Of a stretch of 20,575 nt of DNA, positions 10,033 to 18,502 are shown in pieces. The position numbers and the translations under genes were made by a program. Within the stretch, counting starts at the first letter, position 1, and every line of letters starts with the position of its first letter. Source of the DNA: Seminavis robusta (Eukaryota; Bacillariophyta; Bacillariophyceae; Naviculales; Naviculaceae); the NCBI GenBank assembly GCA_903772945.1, contig CAICTM010001932.1, forward strand, positions 1-20,575, in the 5' to 3' direction. The notes below the pieces were generated by a model that was given only the letters and a program-made list of their open reading frames with translations, did no database searches and was not told the origin of the DNA.

Positions 10033-10432
10033 GGAAAGTCCCGCAAATGCTGAAATCGCTGAAACCCTATGTAAAAGTGTTGAATTTTGTTTCAACAGTC
10101 AAGAGATTCGTTAAACAGTTAGTCAACACTTTTTCAACACTTTTCAACACCTTTTCAACACTTTTTCAACACTGTTGAATACAGTTCAACACTGTTTTCA
10201 ACACCTGTTGAATCTATTACTAGTAGTTTGCAGTAAAAGTGTTGAAAACACTGTACAAAAATTCAACAGTATTTTCAACAGTTGCTGAAAGAGAATCAAC
10301 AGTTAATCAACACTTTTTCAGCACTTTTCAACACTTAATCAACACTTTTTCAACACTTATGACCATTATTCAACAGTTCAAGTTGTTTAATTAAGAGAGT
10401 TTCAAGGAAATTCAGCTTTTGCGGGACTTTCC
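10033..10432. mobile_element. MITE-like element with 22-bp terminal inverted repeats
   Basis: The left end, 10033-10054, starts GGAAAGTCCCGC and ends GCTGAA; the right end, 10411-10432, is its reverse complement with 21 of 22 bases matching. The roughly 400-bp interior has no coding frame of interest. It is built of CAACAC and CAACAG units, mostly as CAACACTTTTT, with inverted copies (AAAGTGTTGAA) near both ends and in the middle. Long TIRs, small size and no coding capacity fit a non-autonomous DNA transposon. I could not identify a target-site duplication next to the TIRs, so the exact outer boundary may extend a few bases further. Confidence 0.7.
10124..10357 (+). repeat. 11-bp-periodic CAACACTTTTT minisatellite inside the MITE
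   Basis: CAACAC starts at 10124, 10135, 10145, 10156 and 10167, then at 10187 and 10199, and again at 10308, 10329, 10340 and 10351. The dominant step is 11 bp, with T tracts of 4-5 bases between copies. Between the two blocks the same unit appears inverted (GTGTTGAAAACAC near 10239). Confidence 0.8.
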
Positions 10433-11174
10433 TGGGAAGAGCACTAGCCTGCCAGCTCGTGGGAAAGATAGTACTGTACCGTATCTTTTATCAGCGTCTG
10501 AGGCGACTGACAGAGCAGAGCCAGCTGTGCTTGACACAACCGAGCTACGTCTGGAAGAAAAAGTCACATGCGTGGTTGAATGCCGGCCAATCGATGCGAA
10601 CCAGCGAATCCAAAAGGAACTTCCTTCCTTTTGCCAGCATTTTTCTTTTCGTCTCATAATCAAATTCTCTCTCCAATTCCACCACCTCCACAACACGTCC
10701 ATTACTTCATCATCGCTCTTTGGTTGTCGACATCACCTACTTGCAATCTGTTTTGTATTGTCCGCCGACACATTCCAAGCTGTTGCCAGACCCGTGGGAT
10801 AAGAGCAGCCATCACTCATCCATCACATCGTTGTTCAGTCTTGCAACGGTGGAAAACAAGTGCCATCATCGAGAATCGGTGCATCTCCGTGTGTGAACCG
10901 TCGCAAGAGCCAAAGCCCATCATCGTGCCGTAAGAGCGCCGTCAGCTAACTAGTAGCCAGCTAGCTATTCGCCATCAAAAACTGCATACCGTAGACATCA
11001 AGCAAGACCGAGAGCCATCAAAATTTCCATTTTCTGATCGGTTAGTCAGTTTGGATCAATCAAAAGCCATTGAGAAACACAGCAGCATTGCAAGAGTTTC
11101 GAATCTCCTGTCAAGCCGTTTCCACAATCTTGAACTATCATTCTGAATCAAGCAATCCATCCAAGAAATCCACC
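10433..11174 (+). promoter_or_regulatory. Upstream region of the HAD gene, no element assigned
   Basis: The 740 bp between the MITE and the HAD-type gene contain several short open frames without recognisable products. The last 150 bp before the ATG are A/C/T-rich leader-like sequence. The frame of the HAD protein is open upstream to 11070 but without an ATG, so the leader is probably 5' UTR. The MITE lies about 740 bp upstream of the start codon. Confidence 0.3.
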
Positions 11175-12107
11175 ATGATGTCTCAAAACAGATCACAAAA
11201 GCAACCACGCCAAGCACTCTACGTTGCCTTGGTGTGTTCCTTGATGGGTATCACTCAAGCTACCAGATCCCCTATAGTCGCATTTGCTGCATCTCAAGAA
11301 AAGAGAACCACTCTCAAGCGAGAACGAGATTCCAGCGTTCGACTCTTCTCTCGAGGACCCGATACACAACTTTCTGCTGCTACGTTAGGCTGGTCGCTCA
11401 TGGAATCATCCACCACCACCACCATGGACGCCTTTGAACCCGACTTTCAACCGTCTTCGTCGTCCTTGTTCAACTCGGACTTTTGGGGCCCTGCGCCCAT
11501 TACCTTGCCACAAGAATACTCCCAACCTTCTGTTATCGACAGTGTCGACAACCTCAAGATCTACTGCGACTTGGACGGCGTATTGTGTGACTTTCGAGCG
11601 GGTGTGGAAAAGGTGTGCCAAAAGACACCCGAGGAACTGCCCAAAGAAACCATGTGGCAAAAGATTGAGCAATCCAACATACCCTTCTTTGCCCAACTAC
11701 CATGGATGAAGGATGGCAAGCAACTATGGAATGCCATCAAGGTATACAAACCAACCATCCTCACGGGAGTTCCCAACTTGCAAGATTCCTGCTCCGACAA
11801 GTACCAATGGTGTCGCGAGAATCTTGGCATGGAAGGGTACAATCACGTTGACATGGCAGGACGTGGATTCCTGCATTCCAATGTCAATGGAGCCCGTCAA
11901 TTGGAGCAGAAGACCAACATTATCACTTGTTGGTCGTACAACAAACACCACGAGAGTGGAGCCAATGCCGTCCTCATTGATGATCGGATAGAACTGCAAG
12001 CCAAATGGGAAGCCGCGGGAGGAATCTTTGTCCATCACACCAACACCAAGTCGACATTGCGCAAGTTGAAGGCTTTGGGTCTATTGGAGGACGCCCTGCG
12101 CCCTTGA
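11175..12107 (+). CDS. HAD-superfamily 5'(3')-nucleotidase-like protein with possible plastid presequence
   Basis: The single-exon gene encodes 310 aa from ATG 11175 (tccaccATGatg). HAD motif I is IYCDLDGVLCDF (129-140) with nucleophile and acid Asp132/Asp134. Motif II is probably ILTGVP (195-200, Thr197). Motif IV is AVLIDDRIELQ (265-275) followed by W..AGG.FVHH. This order and spacing resemble the NT5C-type 5'(3')-deoxyribonucleotidases (PF06941-like), which remove phosphate from nucleotides; the exact substrate is not known. Residues 13-38 are hydrophobic after a basic start (RSQKQPRQ) and reach SPIVAFAAS (32-40). That can be read as a signal peptide ending at an A-F-A junction, followed by a Ser/Thr/Arg-rich stretch as in diatom bipartite plastid-targeting signals. 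The roughly 125-residue N-terminal extension is not part of the catalytic domain. Confidence 0.75.
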   Translation: MMSQNRSQKQPRQALYVALVCSLMGITQATRSPIVAFAASQEKRTTLKRERDSSVRLFSRGPDTQLSAATLGWSLMESSTTTTMDAFEPDFQPSSSSLFNSDFWGPAPITLPQEYSQPSVIDSVDNLKIYCDLDGVLCDFRAGVEKVCQKTPEELPKETMWQKIEQSNIPFFAQLPWMKDGKQLWNAIKVYKPTILTGVPNLQDSCSDKYQWCRENLGMEGYNHVDMAGRGFLHSNVNGARQLEQKTNIITCWSYNKHHESGANAVLIDDRIELQAKWEAAGGIFVHHTNTKSTLRKLKALGLLEDALRP

Positions 12108-12539
12108 GCAAGCAAGCTAGGACTTGTGTACTCCAAGGGTCGACATACAACCCTCGCCAGCAGCTGCCCAAGCATGAAGAAAAACGAGCTGCGCCCTTGC
12201 ATACTATTCACACGATCTTTTTTACGATAGAATGAATGAATCACATATAACAAATAGACAATGACATAGTTTCAACCTACGACTGTACGCTGTCAAGCCA
12301 CATGGAGAACGCAGAGATACTGGCGCTAGACGCAACTCTCCACCGCACCAGTAGCACGGGCAAGGAAGATCGGGATGCTTCAAAGCAGAGAAGAAAGCCA
12401 TATGCAACTTGGTCACTACCATGTCATGTGCCGTACAGTATGTTATTGCTCAAAAGTACAGTTACTCCCTGTGCATGGATGGACAGCCATGGTAAGGAAC
12501 TACCGTGGACACACAACAAAATTAACTTATCGAGCCTTC
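12108..12539. other. Convergent intergenic region
   Basis: The 430 bp lie between the 3' ends of the HAD gene (plus) and the membrane-protein gene (minus), so they should hold both 3' UTRs and polyadenylation sites. No gene, repeat array or structured RNA stands out. Confidence 0.4.
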
Positions 12540-13490
12540 CTAGGCTGAGATAGCCACAAGCACTCGTTCATCTGTAGGAAGCTGGCTGGTGGTGGCTCCC
12601 TGTGGATCCTCTCCTACGGGTTGATGGATAGTATTCTCCTGGACAAGGTGACACTGAGGACAAATCAACACAATGCAACAGACACACAAACAAAGAAGAG
12701 CTCCTCCGAACGCAACCAAGACGATTGTCACTTGACGAAGTTGCTTGTTTTGGGAAGCCAAGCCGCTGATCTGGTCGTTTGTAGTCTTGCTCACTTGTTC
12801 TCGTGTTGCCTGCTTTGTTTGCTTCCGCCTTTCCACTTCGCTGTTTGTCTGGATTTCCTTGATTCGCCGAAGCGTTGCTTCCTTTTTGATGGAGCAATCC
12901 ACTGAAATGTGAGAAACACCATCGGGAATTGACCAGCGTTTGCGACAAAACAATCCAGCAATGATATACTTTTCTTTGTGGACAGAATAACATCGTTGGA
13001 AGTCTCGAACACAACTGTCAGGCCAATTGGAAACATACTCTTGCAAAGTCTCGGGAATGCCTTTCCCGTGCACAACCTTCTCGTTGTTCTTAGTGCACTT
13101 GGCGGGGGCTTGGTGATCTTCCTCGGGGATGGCGTGGAAGGTGAGCTTGCAAGAAAAGAGGTGAGGACTGTAGGTTGGTGTAGGATTGCTCGCGGGGAGT
13201 GCACAGATCCAGTTGTTTTTCTGGTTGAAATCACGATAGCTACTGCCAGCAGATGAATGGCTTCGTTCCTCGTGGCTTAAGTTGTAGGATTTCATGGTCA
13301 GATCAAATCCATTGCGAGAGCACATCTGTTCCATTTCCGCCCCGCTCTCTTTTTCTTGGTAGTCATCATAGAGTCTGCCTGTGCCTTGGAGGTCAACGAC
13401 CAGGAGAAGGAGAAGGACAACAAAGCCACAGATCAGGAAGGATTCTCTGGGCATTTTGATCGATCTCTCGTTAGAAGAGTGCAACAACAT
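12540..13490 (-). CDS. Cysteine-rich single-span membrane protein of unknown function
   Basis: I do not recognise the family. From ATG 13490 the product is 316 aa; a second ATG at 13454 (MPRESFLICGFVV) would give a shorter and more typical signal peptide. A hydrophobic N-terminus (residues 18-34, ICGFVVLLLLLVVDLQ) suggests secretion or membrane anchoring. The following 170 residues contain eight cysteines (57, 96, 114, 132, 160, 167, 182, 199), an even number suited to disulfides in the lumen or outside. A charged, coiled-coil-like stretch (201-252) leads to a second membrane segment (254-277, VTIVLVAFGGALLCLCVCCIVLIC) and a short tail of about 40 residues. Topology is inferred as type I: exterior cysteine domain, stalk, one span, small cytoplasmic tail. 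Cysteines clustered at the end of the span could be lipidated. Confidence 0.6.
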   Translation of the reverse strand: MLLHSSNERSIKMPRESFLICGFVVLLLLLVVDLQGTGRLYDDYQEKESGAEMEQMCSRNGFDLTMKSYNLSHEERSHSSAGSSYRDFNQKNNWICALPASNPTPTYSPHLFSCKLTFHAIPEEDHQAPAKCTKNNEKVVHGKGIPETLQEYVSNWPDSCVRDFQRCYSVHKEKYIIAGLFCRKRWSIPDGVSHISVDCSIKKEATLRRIKEIQTNSEVERRKQTKQATREQVSKTTNDQISGLASQNKQLRQVTIVLVAFGGALLCLCVCCIVLICPQCHLVQENTIHQPVGEDPQGATTSQLPTDERVLVAISA

Positions 13491-14439
13491 TGTAGCCGCA
13501 AAAGTAGGAGGCAAATGTACTCTCCGCAAGAGAAGTCCTCAGAACGTTTGAGCACTGTACCACATCGTTTACTACTAGTACATCCTTTCGCTTGACCGAT
13601 ACTTTAGTCGAGTCGGGAATACACTTAGCTTTGTACCGTACGACCGTCCTGGCATATTTGATGGGAACGCTACTAGCTCTACTGGTAGAGCAAACAAGAC
13701 GCTGTCCACCCATGAGCCCCAAAGCAAATCAACCAAATGCAGTCACACTTTTTGGGCCCTACATCGTAATAAAAACGTGCAGTTCTGGTACCGTACGGTA
13801 CGGTACAAGACGACGTGTACACGCCTACCTCATATATAAGATAATTATGATGAAACCCACTGTTTCAAACCAAAGAGTTGTGTCTTTGGGACATAGAGTC
13901 TCGGGGGTTCTGTTGGACTATTGCATGGTAGGGCGCATAAGCTATGATGCATTGCCACCCTGTTGCTCCATACCAAATATGCTTGTCCTTGGACGTCCTT
14001 GGACATGGAAGCTATCATACAATACGTCGATCTTTGGTCGTCGGAGGTACCGGTACCAAATTAGCTCTATTTTCCTTGCCCGAACATTTTGTTTTGGGAA
14101 GACAACAGCACCAGTTATCTCTTCAATTTCTCCATCTTAGATGTACTAGTATTGCTCACATCGCATCATACTATAGTAGTAGATGGGGGAATCCGAGTGT
14201 CCAGATTCTTGGCATTGCTGTGCTGCAAACAGAATGAGGCTACGGTTGTGGTTGTAGCTACATGTAGCGAGGAAAAGCTGTGAATTCAACATGGCATGAT
14301 AACTTATATAAATCATTAGGCTAGCTAGTAGTAGATAGAATAGTGCAGAATCTCGTTGCTTCAACACAAACCTCCTACCAGCACACTGCTAAACTAATAA
14401 ATGGAACTCCATCTTCGCGTATCCATCTAGTCATTCAGT
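13491..14439. other. Intergenic region with GTACCG palindromes, no gene called
   Basis: This 950-bp stretch is upstream of the minus-strand membrane-protein gene and downstream of the next minus-strand gene. It contains a GGTACCGTACGGTACGGTAC run (13787-13806) and GGTACCGGTACC near 14046. The longest open frame (13592-14140, plus) has no family features and no matching codon pattern; I treat it as chance. Confidence 0.45.
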
Positions 14440-15102
14440 CTAAAACGTGAATTCTTGGACATCATCGGTTCCAATCTCCATTTCCTTCATGACTGTATCG
14501 CCCACCTTGACGAACCACCTGTGTCCAGTAAAGGATCCAACTGAAATGGGTGGATCACCATGTCCAATGTTCCCCCACAAGGTGGTTTCGTAGTAGAGCT
14601 GGGCCTGCTGCAACTGAATATTGGTACCGGTATTGCGAAAGGTTGCCGTGAGTGGTTTGGGTTCCATTTCGGATTTCTTCTTCTTTTTCTTGGAACTCTT
14701 GTTGCGCTTGGCATCACGGGCGGCTGCCTTGGCTTCTTCGAGTTCCTTGCCGTAGTCTTCGGCGGCCTTGACAGCGGCAGGGTTGAGCTGGAATCCAATG
14801 TAAGTTCCCTTGGGGGACCATTTGCCATTGCCGTAGCGTTCATTCCATCGTGCCAGCAACTGGAGTGTCTCAATGTCCGACGCGTACTCTTCACCACCGT
14901 ATTTCTTGTGGACGCCCACTTGGAATCGTTCTACGATTTCACTCGAGTGGACGTGCTCTCCTGGAATGATCCAGACTTGGGCAAAGTTGTAAAAGTCGTA
15001 CTCGAGCCATTTGGCACGGTGGAAATGAGCTTCTTCCTCTGGGGTGCGCCCGTTGGCATTGCGACCTGTAATGGTCTCTGTCAACGTATCAAAGAAACCC
15101 AT
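14440..15102 (-). CDS. Protein with C-terminal VHL-beta-like motif (tentative)
   Basis: The single exon encodes 220 aa from ATG 15102 (agcaccATGggt, strong context). Residues 1-110 form a compact-looking part with many aromatics (AKWLEYDFYNFAQVWIIPGEHVH, then ARWNERYGNGKWSPKGTYIGFQL) and no family I can name. Residues 111-148 are a charged linker (EELEEAK...) ending in a lysine run (136-143), possibly a nuclear signal. Residues 150-220 read TATFRNTG...YYETTLWGNIGHGDPPISVGSFTGHRWFVKVGD. The pattern of FxNxG, a small loop, then SFxGHxWxV resembles the beta domain of VHL and VHL-like proteins, where the domain binds hydroxylated or other peptide ligands. That similarity is short and by eye, so the call is weak. 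Upstream DNA is shared with the divergent glycosyltransferase gene. Confidence 0.65.
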   Translation of the reverse strand: MGFFDTLTETITGRNANGRTPEEEAHFHRAKWLEYDFYNFAQVWIIPGEHVHSSEIVERFQVGVHKKYGGEEYASDIETLQLLARWNERYGNGKWSPKGTYIGFQLNPAAVKAAEDYGKELEEAKAAARDAKRNKSSKKKKKKSEMEPKPLTATFRNTGTNIQLQQAQLYYETTLWGNIGHGDPPISVGSFTGHRWFVKVGDTVMKEMEIGTDDVQEFTF

Positions 15103-15540
15103 GGTGCTGTCTTCTCCTACTGCGCTAGTAGCTTGCTAGATACCACCGGTAATATCTGGGGAAGCTTTAGACGACAACAACAACACCCAACAAAGATTCT
15201 TTGTCCATGCTGAAGGTGACCCTTTGGCTTCCGATACGGTACTAGCTAGTAGTTTGCAAGGTTGCCTCAAGGCTGAAAAGCTTTTGTGATATATCTTTCG
15301 AAACGTCATCTTTGAAGCATTGATTTGTGACCCAGTGACCCAGTCACTTCATTTGTGACCAAAAATGGCACAAAAGAGCTTCCTTGGACACTGGCTTGTG
15401 CCTTGTGCCTTGCCTTGGACACCGCCTAAACCAAGAACAGCTCCACGAACACAAAACCAAAACAACCAACAAAACATCACACCTCCAAGACAACCCCCCT
15501 CGTTTCTATTACAAACAACAATTGACAACGATTCGATCCC
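15103..15540. promoter_or_regulatory. Bidirectional promoter region between two divergent genes
   Basis: The 438 bp separate the start codons of the minus-strand VHL-like gene and the plus-strand glycosyltransferase gene, so both promoters must lie here. It contains repeated TTTGTGACC (15325 and 15352) around GTGACCCAGTGACCC, with an inverted GTCAC, and CCTTGGACAC twice (15383 and 15412) around a CTTGTGC tandem. These are candidates for regulatory sites, but none matches a motif I can name. Confidence 0.4.
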
Positions 15541-16804
15541 ATGATGGTCAAGTCTTCCAATCCCAACACTCTGCGGTTTCTGTTTGGATCTCTGGTGGTT
15601 CTTTCTGTACCCTACATTTATGTGACAGTCAAGACGGCATCGGAAGCCAGCTTGAACGAAATGGCGGCCATTGTAGATTCTCCCAGGTTGCTCTTGCAAA
15701 CAACAACCTCATCATCCTCCCGTGCAGATCCAAAAATAGTCACAACAGCAGCTTCAGTAGTTGAGCCCGCTTGCGACAATTTTTTCACCGTCTTGGCCAG
15801 TGCCTGGATTCCCAGCGAAGGCAATTGTTCCGATGTCTACAAGAAATATCACGATTTGATTTTGGAACACGATGCCTCCATGGCACGCATGAACAAGAAA
15901 TTGACCATTTTCACCACTTGGTCGCCCGAAGAACTCCAACAGGGCTGCGGCGTGTTGGACAACTATGTGACCAACTTGACGGGCCACGTCCAATTGCAAC
16001 AATTCGATCCAGAACCACTCTTGCTCAAACACGGCTTTACCGATCAACACATTGATTGGATGAAACACTGGAAAGATGTTGCTCCACGATTCCATCATGC
16101 CGTCACACGGTTATCCGATGTCTTTCGCATTGTCTTGCAACGAGAATTCGCCATGGCATATGCCGATTTGGATCTCGTGTACCTGTTGGATGATCCACGC
16201 GTCTATCTCACGGTCCCTAATGTGGCCGTGCCGATTTGGAGTGAAGAAAAGGGAGCCTTTGAAATTCAAAACAGTGCCTTTTGCTTTTCCCAACCCCAAC
16301 TCGACCGCCTCATTGGCAATGTCAAGGCATTAATGAATTCCAAGGGAGAAACGCAGAAAACCAAAAACAGTTACATGTACACGGCATTTGGACCCAATCT
16401 ATTCCAACATTCCCTGCAGGGTATGCAAACGCTGGGGCCCATTCAACTGTATTACACGCATTCCGATGATCATTGGAAACCACAAGATGTGGCAGGATTG
16501 TCCAAGGCATACGGAGGATTTGTCTGGTTGCATCTAGGTACGTCGTCATACGGCATTGCATTGTCCAGGTTGGAACAGAATCCAAATGTGCAACATGGTG
16601 TGCTCAACATTTATTTGTTTTCGTTGCTTCTTATTGTTTTTGCCCACAGACGCATCCAATAGAAGACGGAACTGGTACCAGAATAAAAAACGAACGTACA
16701 CCATGCTGGTGGACGAATTGAAGAGCAAGATACAAATTTCAGAGCTGGAGCAAGTACTGCCAGCTTTCGTTCTGCAAGCTGACAAACACCAAACACAACA
16801 ATAG
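15541..16804 (+). CDS. Type II membrane glycosyltransferase with DXD motif, two exons
   Basis: Exons 15541-16537 and 16650-16804 encode 383 aa. The product starts with a short basic tail and one membrane anchor (residues 11-30), then a Ser/Thr-rich stem to about 75, typical of Golgi glycosyltransferases. The catalytic part has LTIFTTW (121-127), then RLSDVFRIVLQREFAMAYADLDLVYLL (190-216). This is the S-D-x-x-R helix plus DXD (Asp209, Asp211) pattern of the sugar-binding 'Gly_transf_sug'/GT32-like families, where DXD binds the metal and nucleotide-sugar. Donor and acceptor sugars cannot be told. Two N-glycosylation sequons (NCS, NLT) lie at 95 and 145. The intron (donor CTAG|GTACGT, acceptor TGCCCACAG) ends at 16649; after splicing the tail reads HLDASNRRRNWYQ. 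If the intron is kept, the frame ends at 16662. The start context is cccATGATG with two possible ATGs. Confidence 0.75.
16538..16649 (+). other. Glycosyltransferase intron (112 bp)
   Basis: GTACGT donor, TTTTTGCCCACAG acceptor, phase 1. It joins WLHL to DASNRRRNWYQNKK, a polar C-terminus, in place of the hydrophobic read-through. Confidence 0.65.
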
Positions 16805-16903
16805 AAAAGCAAAAAGGGCGAAATGATGTGGCGTGGCGTAACATGCCTGTGGAACAACACAACAACAACCAAAACGACGGCTCCAAGTTACTCAGCATTA
16901 CAA

Positions 16904-17338
16904 TTATCTATCTATTTTCGTTGGATTTGAGCATCTACTGCCTCTGCCAGAATCTGCCGCTTGCCCTCTGGTTTCAGAGTGTACCATACAACACAAACAT
17001 ATCCAAATTCTATTTTTCCGAACGAAAAGTTGCGCCATGCCAGCCAAGCTGCGGGACTCCTTGCGCTTTGCCAGAGTTTCAATGCGCAAATCCTTCCTTG
17101 ACCTGCTGTCCCTTGCTTCGCCCTCTTGTTCTAGCTCTTGTGCTAGCTCTTGTTCTCTTTTCTGCGCCTTTCTCTCCTGCCTCGTCATTGCCTGCTTCTG
17201 CTCCGCATTCAACTCGGCAGGACATTTCGTTCTCTGCTCCTTCTCCACGACCTTCTTTTCGATCCTTTCCGTTCGGTCCTTTTCTTCCTTCTTCCTCTGT
17301 TCTTGCCTCCGCGCCCTTAACTTGCTTTGGCGCCCCAT
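16904..17338 (-). CDS. Small highly charged protein, unknown
   Basis: The frame from ATG 17338 (gcgccccATG read as plus-strand cat at 17336-17338) encodes 144 aa. The first 95 residues are dominated by Arg, Lys, Glu and Gln (RQEQRKKEEKDRTERIEKK, then RQERKAQKREQELAQELEQE), predicting a long single helix or coiled coil, perhaps in a nuclear or ribosome-biogenesis protein. The last 45 residues are unlike the rest and may be non-coding read-through past an unseen splice site. The strong Lys/Arg/Glu bias of this strand against Pro/Ser/Leu runs on the other is the main support. The frame is open further upstream to 17476, but M17338 is the first clear start of the charged segment. It is convergent with the glycosyltransferase gene, 100 bp apart. 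Confidence 0.4.
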   Translation of the reverse strand: MGRQSKLRARRQEQRKKEEKDRTERIEKKVVEKEQRTKCPAELNAEQKQAMTRQERKAQKREQELAQELEQEGEARDSRSRKDLRIETLAKRKESRSLAGMAQLFVRKNRIWICLCCMVHSETRGQAADSGRGSRCSNPTKIDR

Positions 17339-17924
17339 CACATCAACGCACAACTCAACGTGCCGGTATGGAAGAGACGAATGGAAGAAGGGATACAGAG
17401 CTCGTTGCTTGTCTGGTTGTCTCCTCTGAAGGCTCTTCGAAAAACGTTGGCTGCCCACCCAGTCACCTTCTCCCAAAAACCTGCCTGAGATCTGTTCTAC
17501 CGTCCAGGATCATTCATTTTCAAGGTCTTGTTCGCTCCCGCTGACAGTACGACTGGACAGTACCGGTACCGTAGAGAAAGGGGGTGCCCTATGTACATGT
17601 TATGTATGCTAGATCTGGTTGACTACTTTTGGATTTTGTTTGTGTGAACTATGAACTGTGACGGTACCGGTACCGGTACCGGTATGCTATCTATGGTGGC
17701 CCAGTACGACTATATATATCCCTGCAGGGACCATCCAGGGATACTATGACCACCCTCCAAGTATACCAAGACCTCTCTTGTTATCCTTACAGTCAGGCCT
17801 CTTGCAGGGGGGGTGGGGGGTTCTAGAGTTACCAATATGCTTTCAAGTAGTATCTTATTCACTCGCGAGGTACACCTATTGCTGGCTATTTCTTCTTGTC
17901 TGGAATTGTCTGATCTATGCAGTA
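17339..17924. other. Intergenic region with (GGTACC)n and a G-run
   Basis: The stretch holds TACCGGTACCGTA at 17561-17573, a perfect 22-bp GGTACC-type tract at 17663-17684, and a G-rich run with one T at 17807-17820. No gene is supported. Confidence 0.5.
17663..17684. repeat. Palindromic hexamer microsatellite (GGTACC)n
   Basis: Three full GGTACC units plus GGTA. Because GGTACC and its frame ACCGGT are both palindromic, the tract is self-complementary on each strand. Shorter versions occur at 14046, 17561, 18434, 19535, 19573, 20116, 20335 and 20368. Confidence 0.85.
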
Positions 17925-18370
17925 GAAGGGCAGCAATGTGCACAAGCCCACTGAAACATGTCCATGTGGTTGTATTCTTGAGCATTGTTGAGTACCTTAT
18001 GATCCCAAGGACATCCATTCTCTCTTGCATGCACATGTCCATGGAGCTTTAGCATCACCAGCACACAGCACATGTGGATTCATACCACAGCCGTTTCTCT
18101 GGCCCACTTGAGTGCATCCAAGTGCCCACCAAAGGCAGCATCCTTGCATGGGCATTCATCCCATGGGCAGCCATTGCCATGTGGCCACTTTAGAAAGTTC
18201 AGGTGACCACACCTAGCTGTCATAAATCAGGTAAATCAGGTTTTCACACCCCATCGGCATCCATGTGCTCGCCCCCATTTTAGTACATCCAAATGCCTTT
18301 GAGCTACAGCATGACAAGTTGTTCATTTCAAGGGCAACCATTTTCTCTGGCCCATTTCAGTAGCAGTGTA
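17925..18370 (-). pseudogene. Ankyrin-repeat pseudogene (LEVLKWARENGCPWD type)
   Basis: Reading the minus strand from about 18365 down to 17925 in shifting frames gives successive diverged repeats. LLLKWARENGCP comes first, then a stop. CHAVAQRHLDVLKWGRAHGC is next, followed by GHLNFLKWPHGNGCPWDE, then DAAFGGHLDALKWARETAV. Last is RENGCPWDHKVLNNAQEYNH followed by MDMFQWACAHCCPST. The spacing and the consensus C.YAA..GHLEVLKWARENGCPWD are those of the ankyrin-like repeat family common in diatoms, oomycetes and giant viruses. Stop codons (for example TGA after GCP) and several frame changes show it is dead. It is cut off near 18370 by a CCGGTACCCG tract on its 5' side, and ends in a TAG at the other side. 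No functional start is visible. Confidence 0.75.
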
Positions 18371-18502
18371 CCCGGTACCCGATGATTGAATCAATCATTC
18401 ATGGCGTTGTGTTGCTAGCTACTACATGGATGGATACCGTACCGGTAGCTAGCTACTGGTAGCTTGCTGGACCTCTGTGGAAACTCGAGTCGTGCTACTT
18501 TT

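Noticed and set aside
12540..13014. Overlapping minus-strand frame (12568-13014) as a second gene
   Set aside because: Alternate frame of the cysteine-rich membrane protein; composition fits a shadow.
13592..14140. Plus-strand open frame of 182 codons
   Set aside because: No ATG at its start, low-complexity GTACCG sequence inside, no domain-like features.
14560..15213. Plus-strand open frame of 217 codons
   Set aside because: It is antisense to the minus-strand gene at 14440-15102, which has a good ATG context and a plausible domain pattern.
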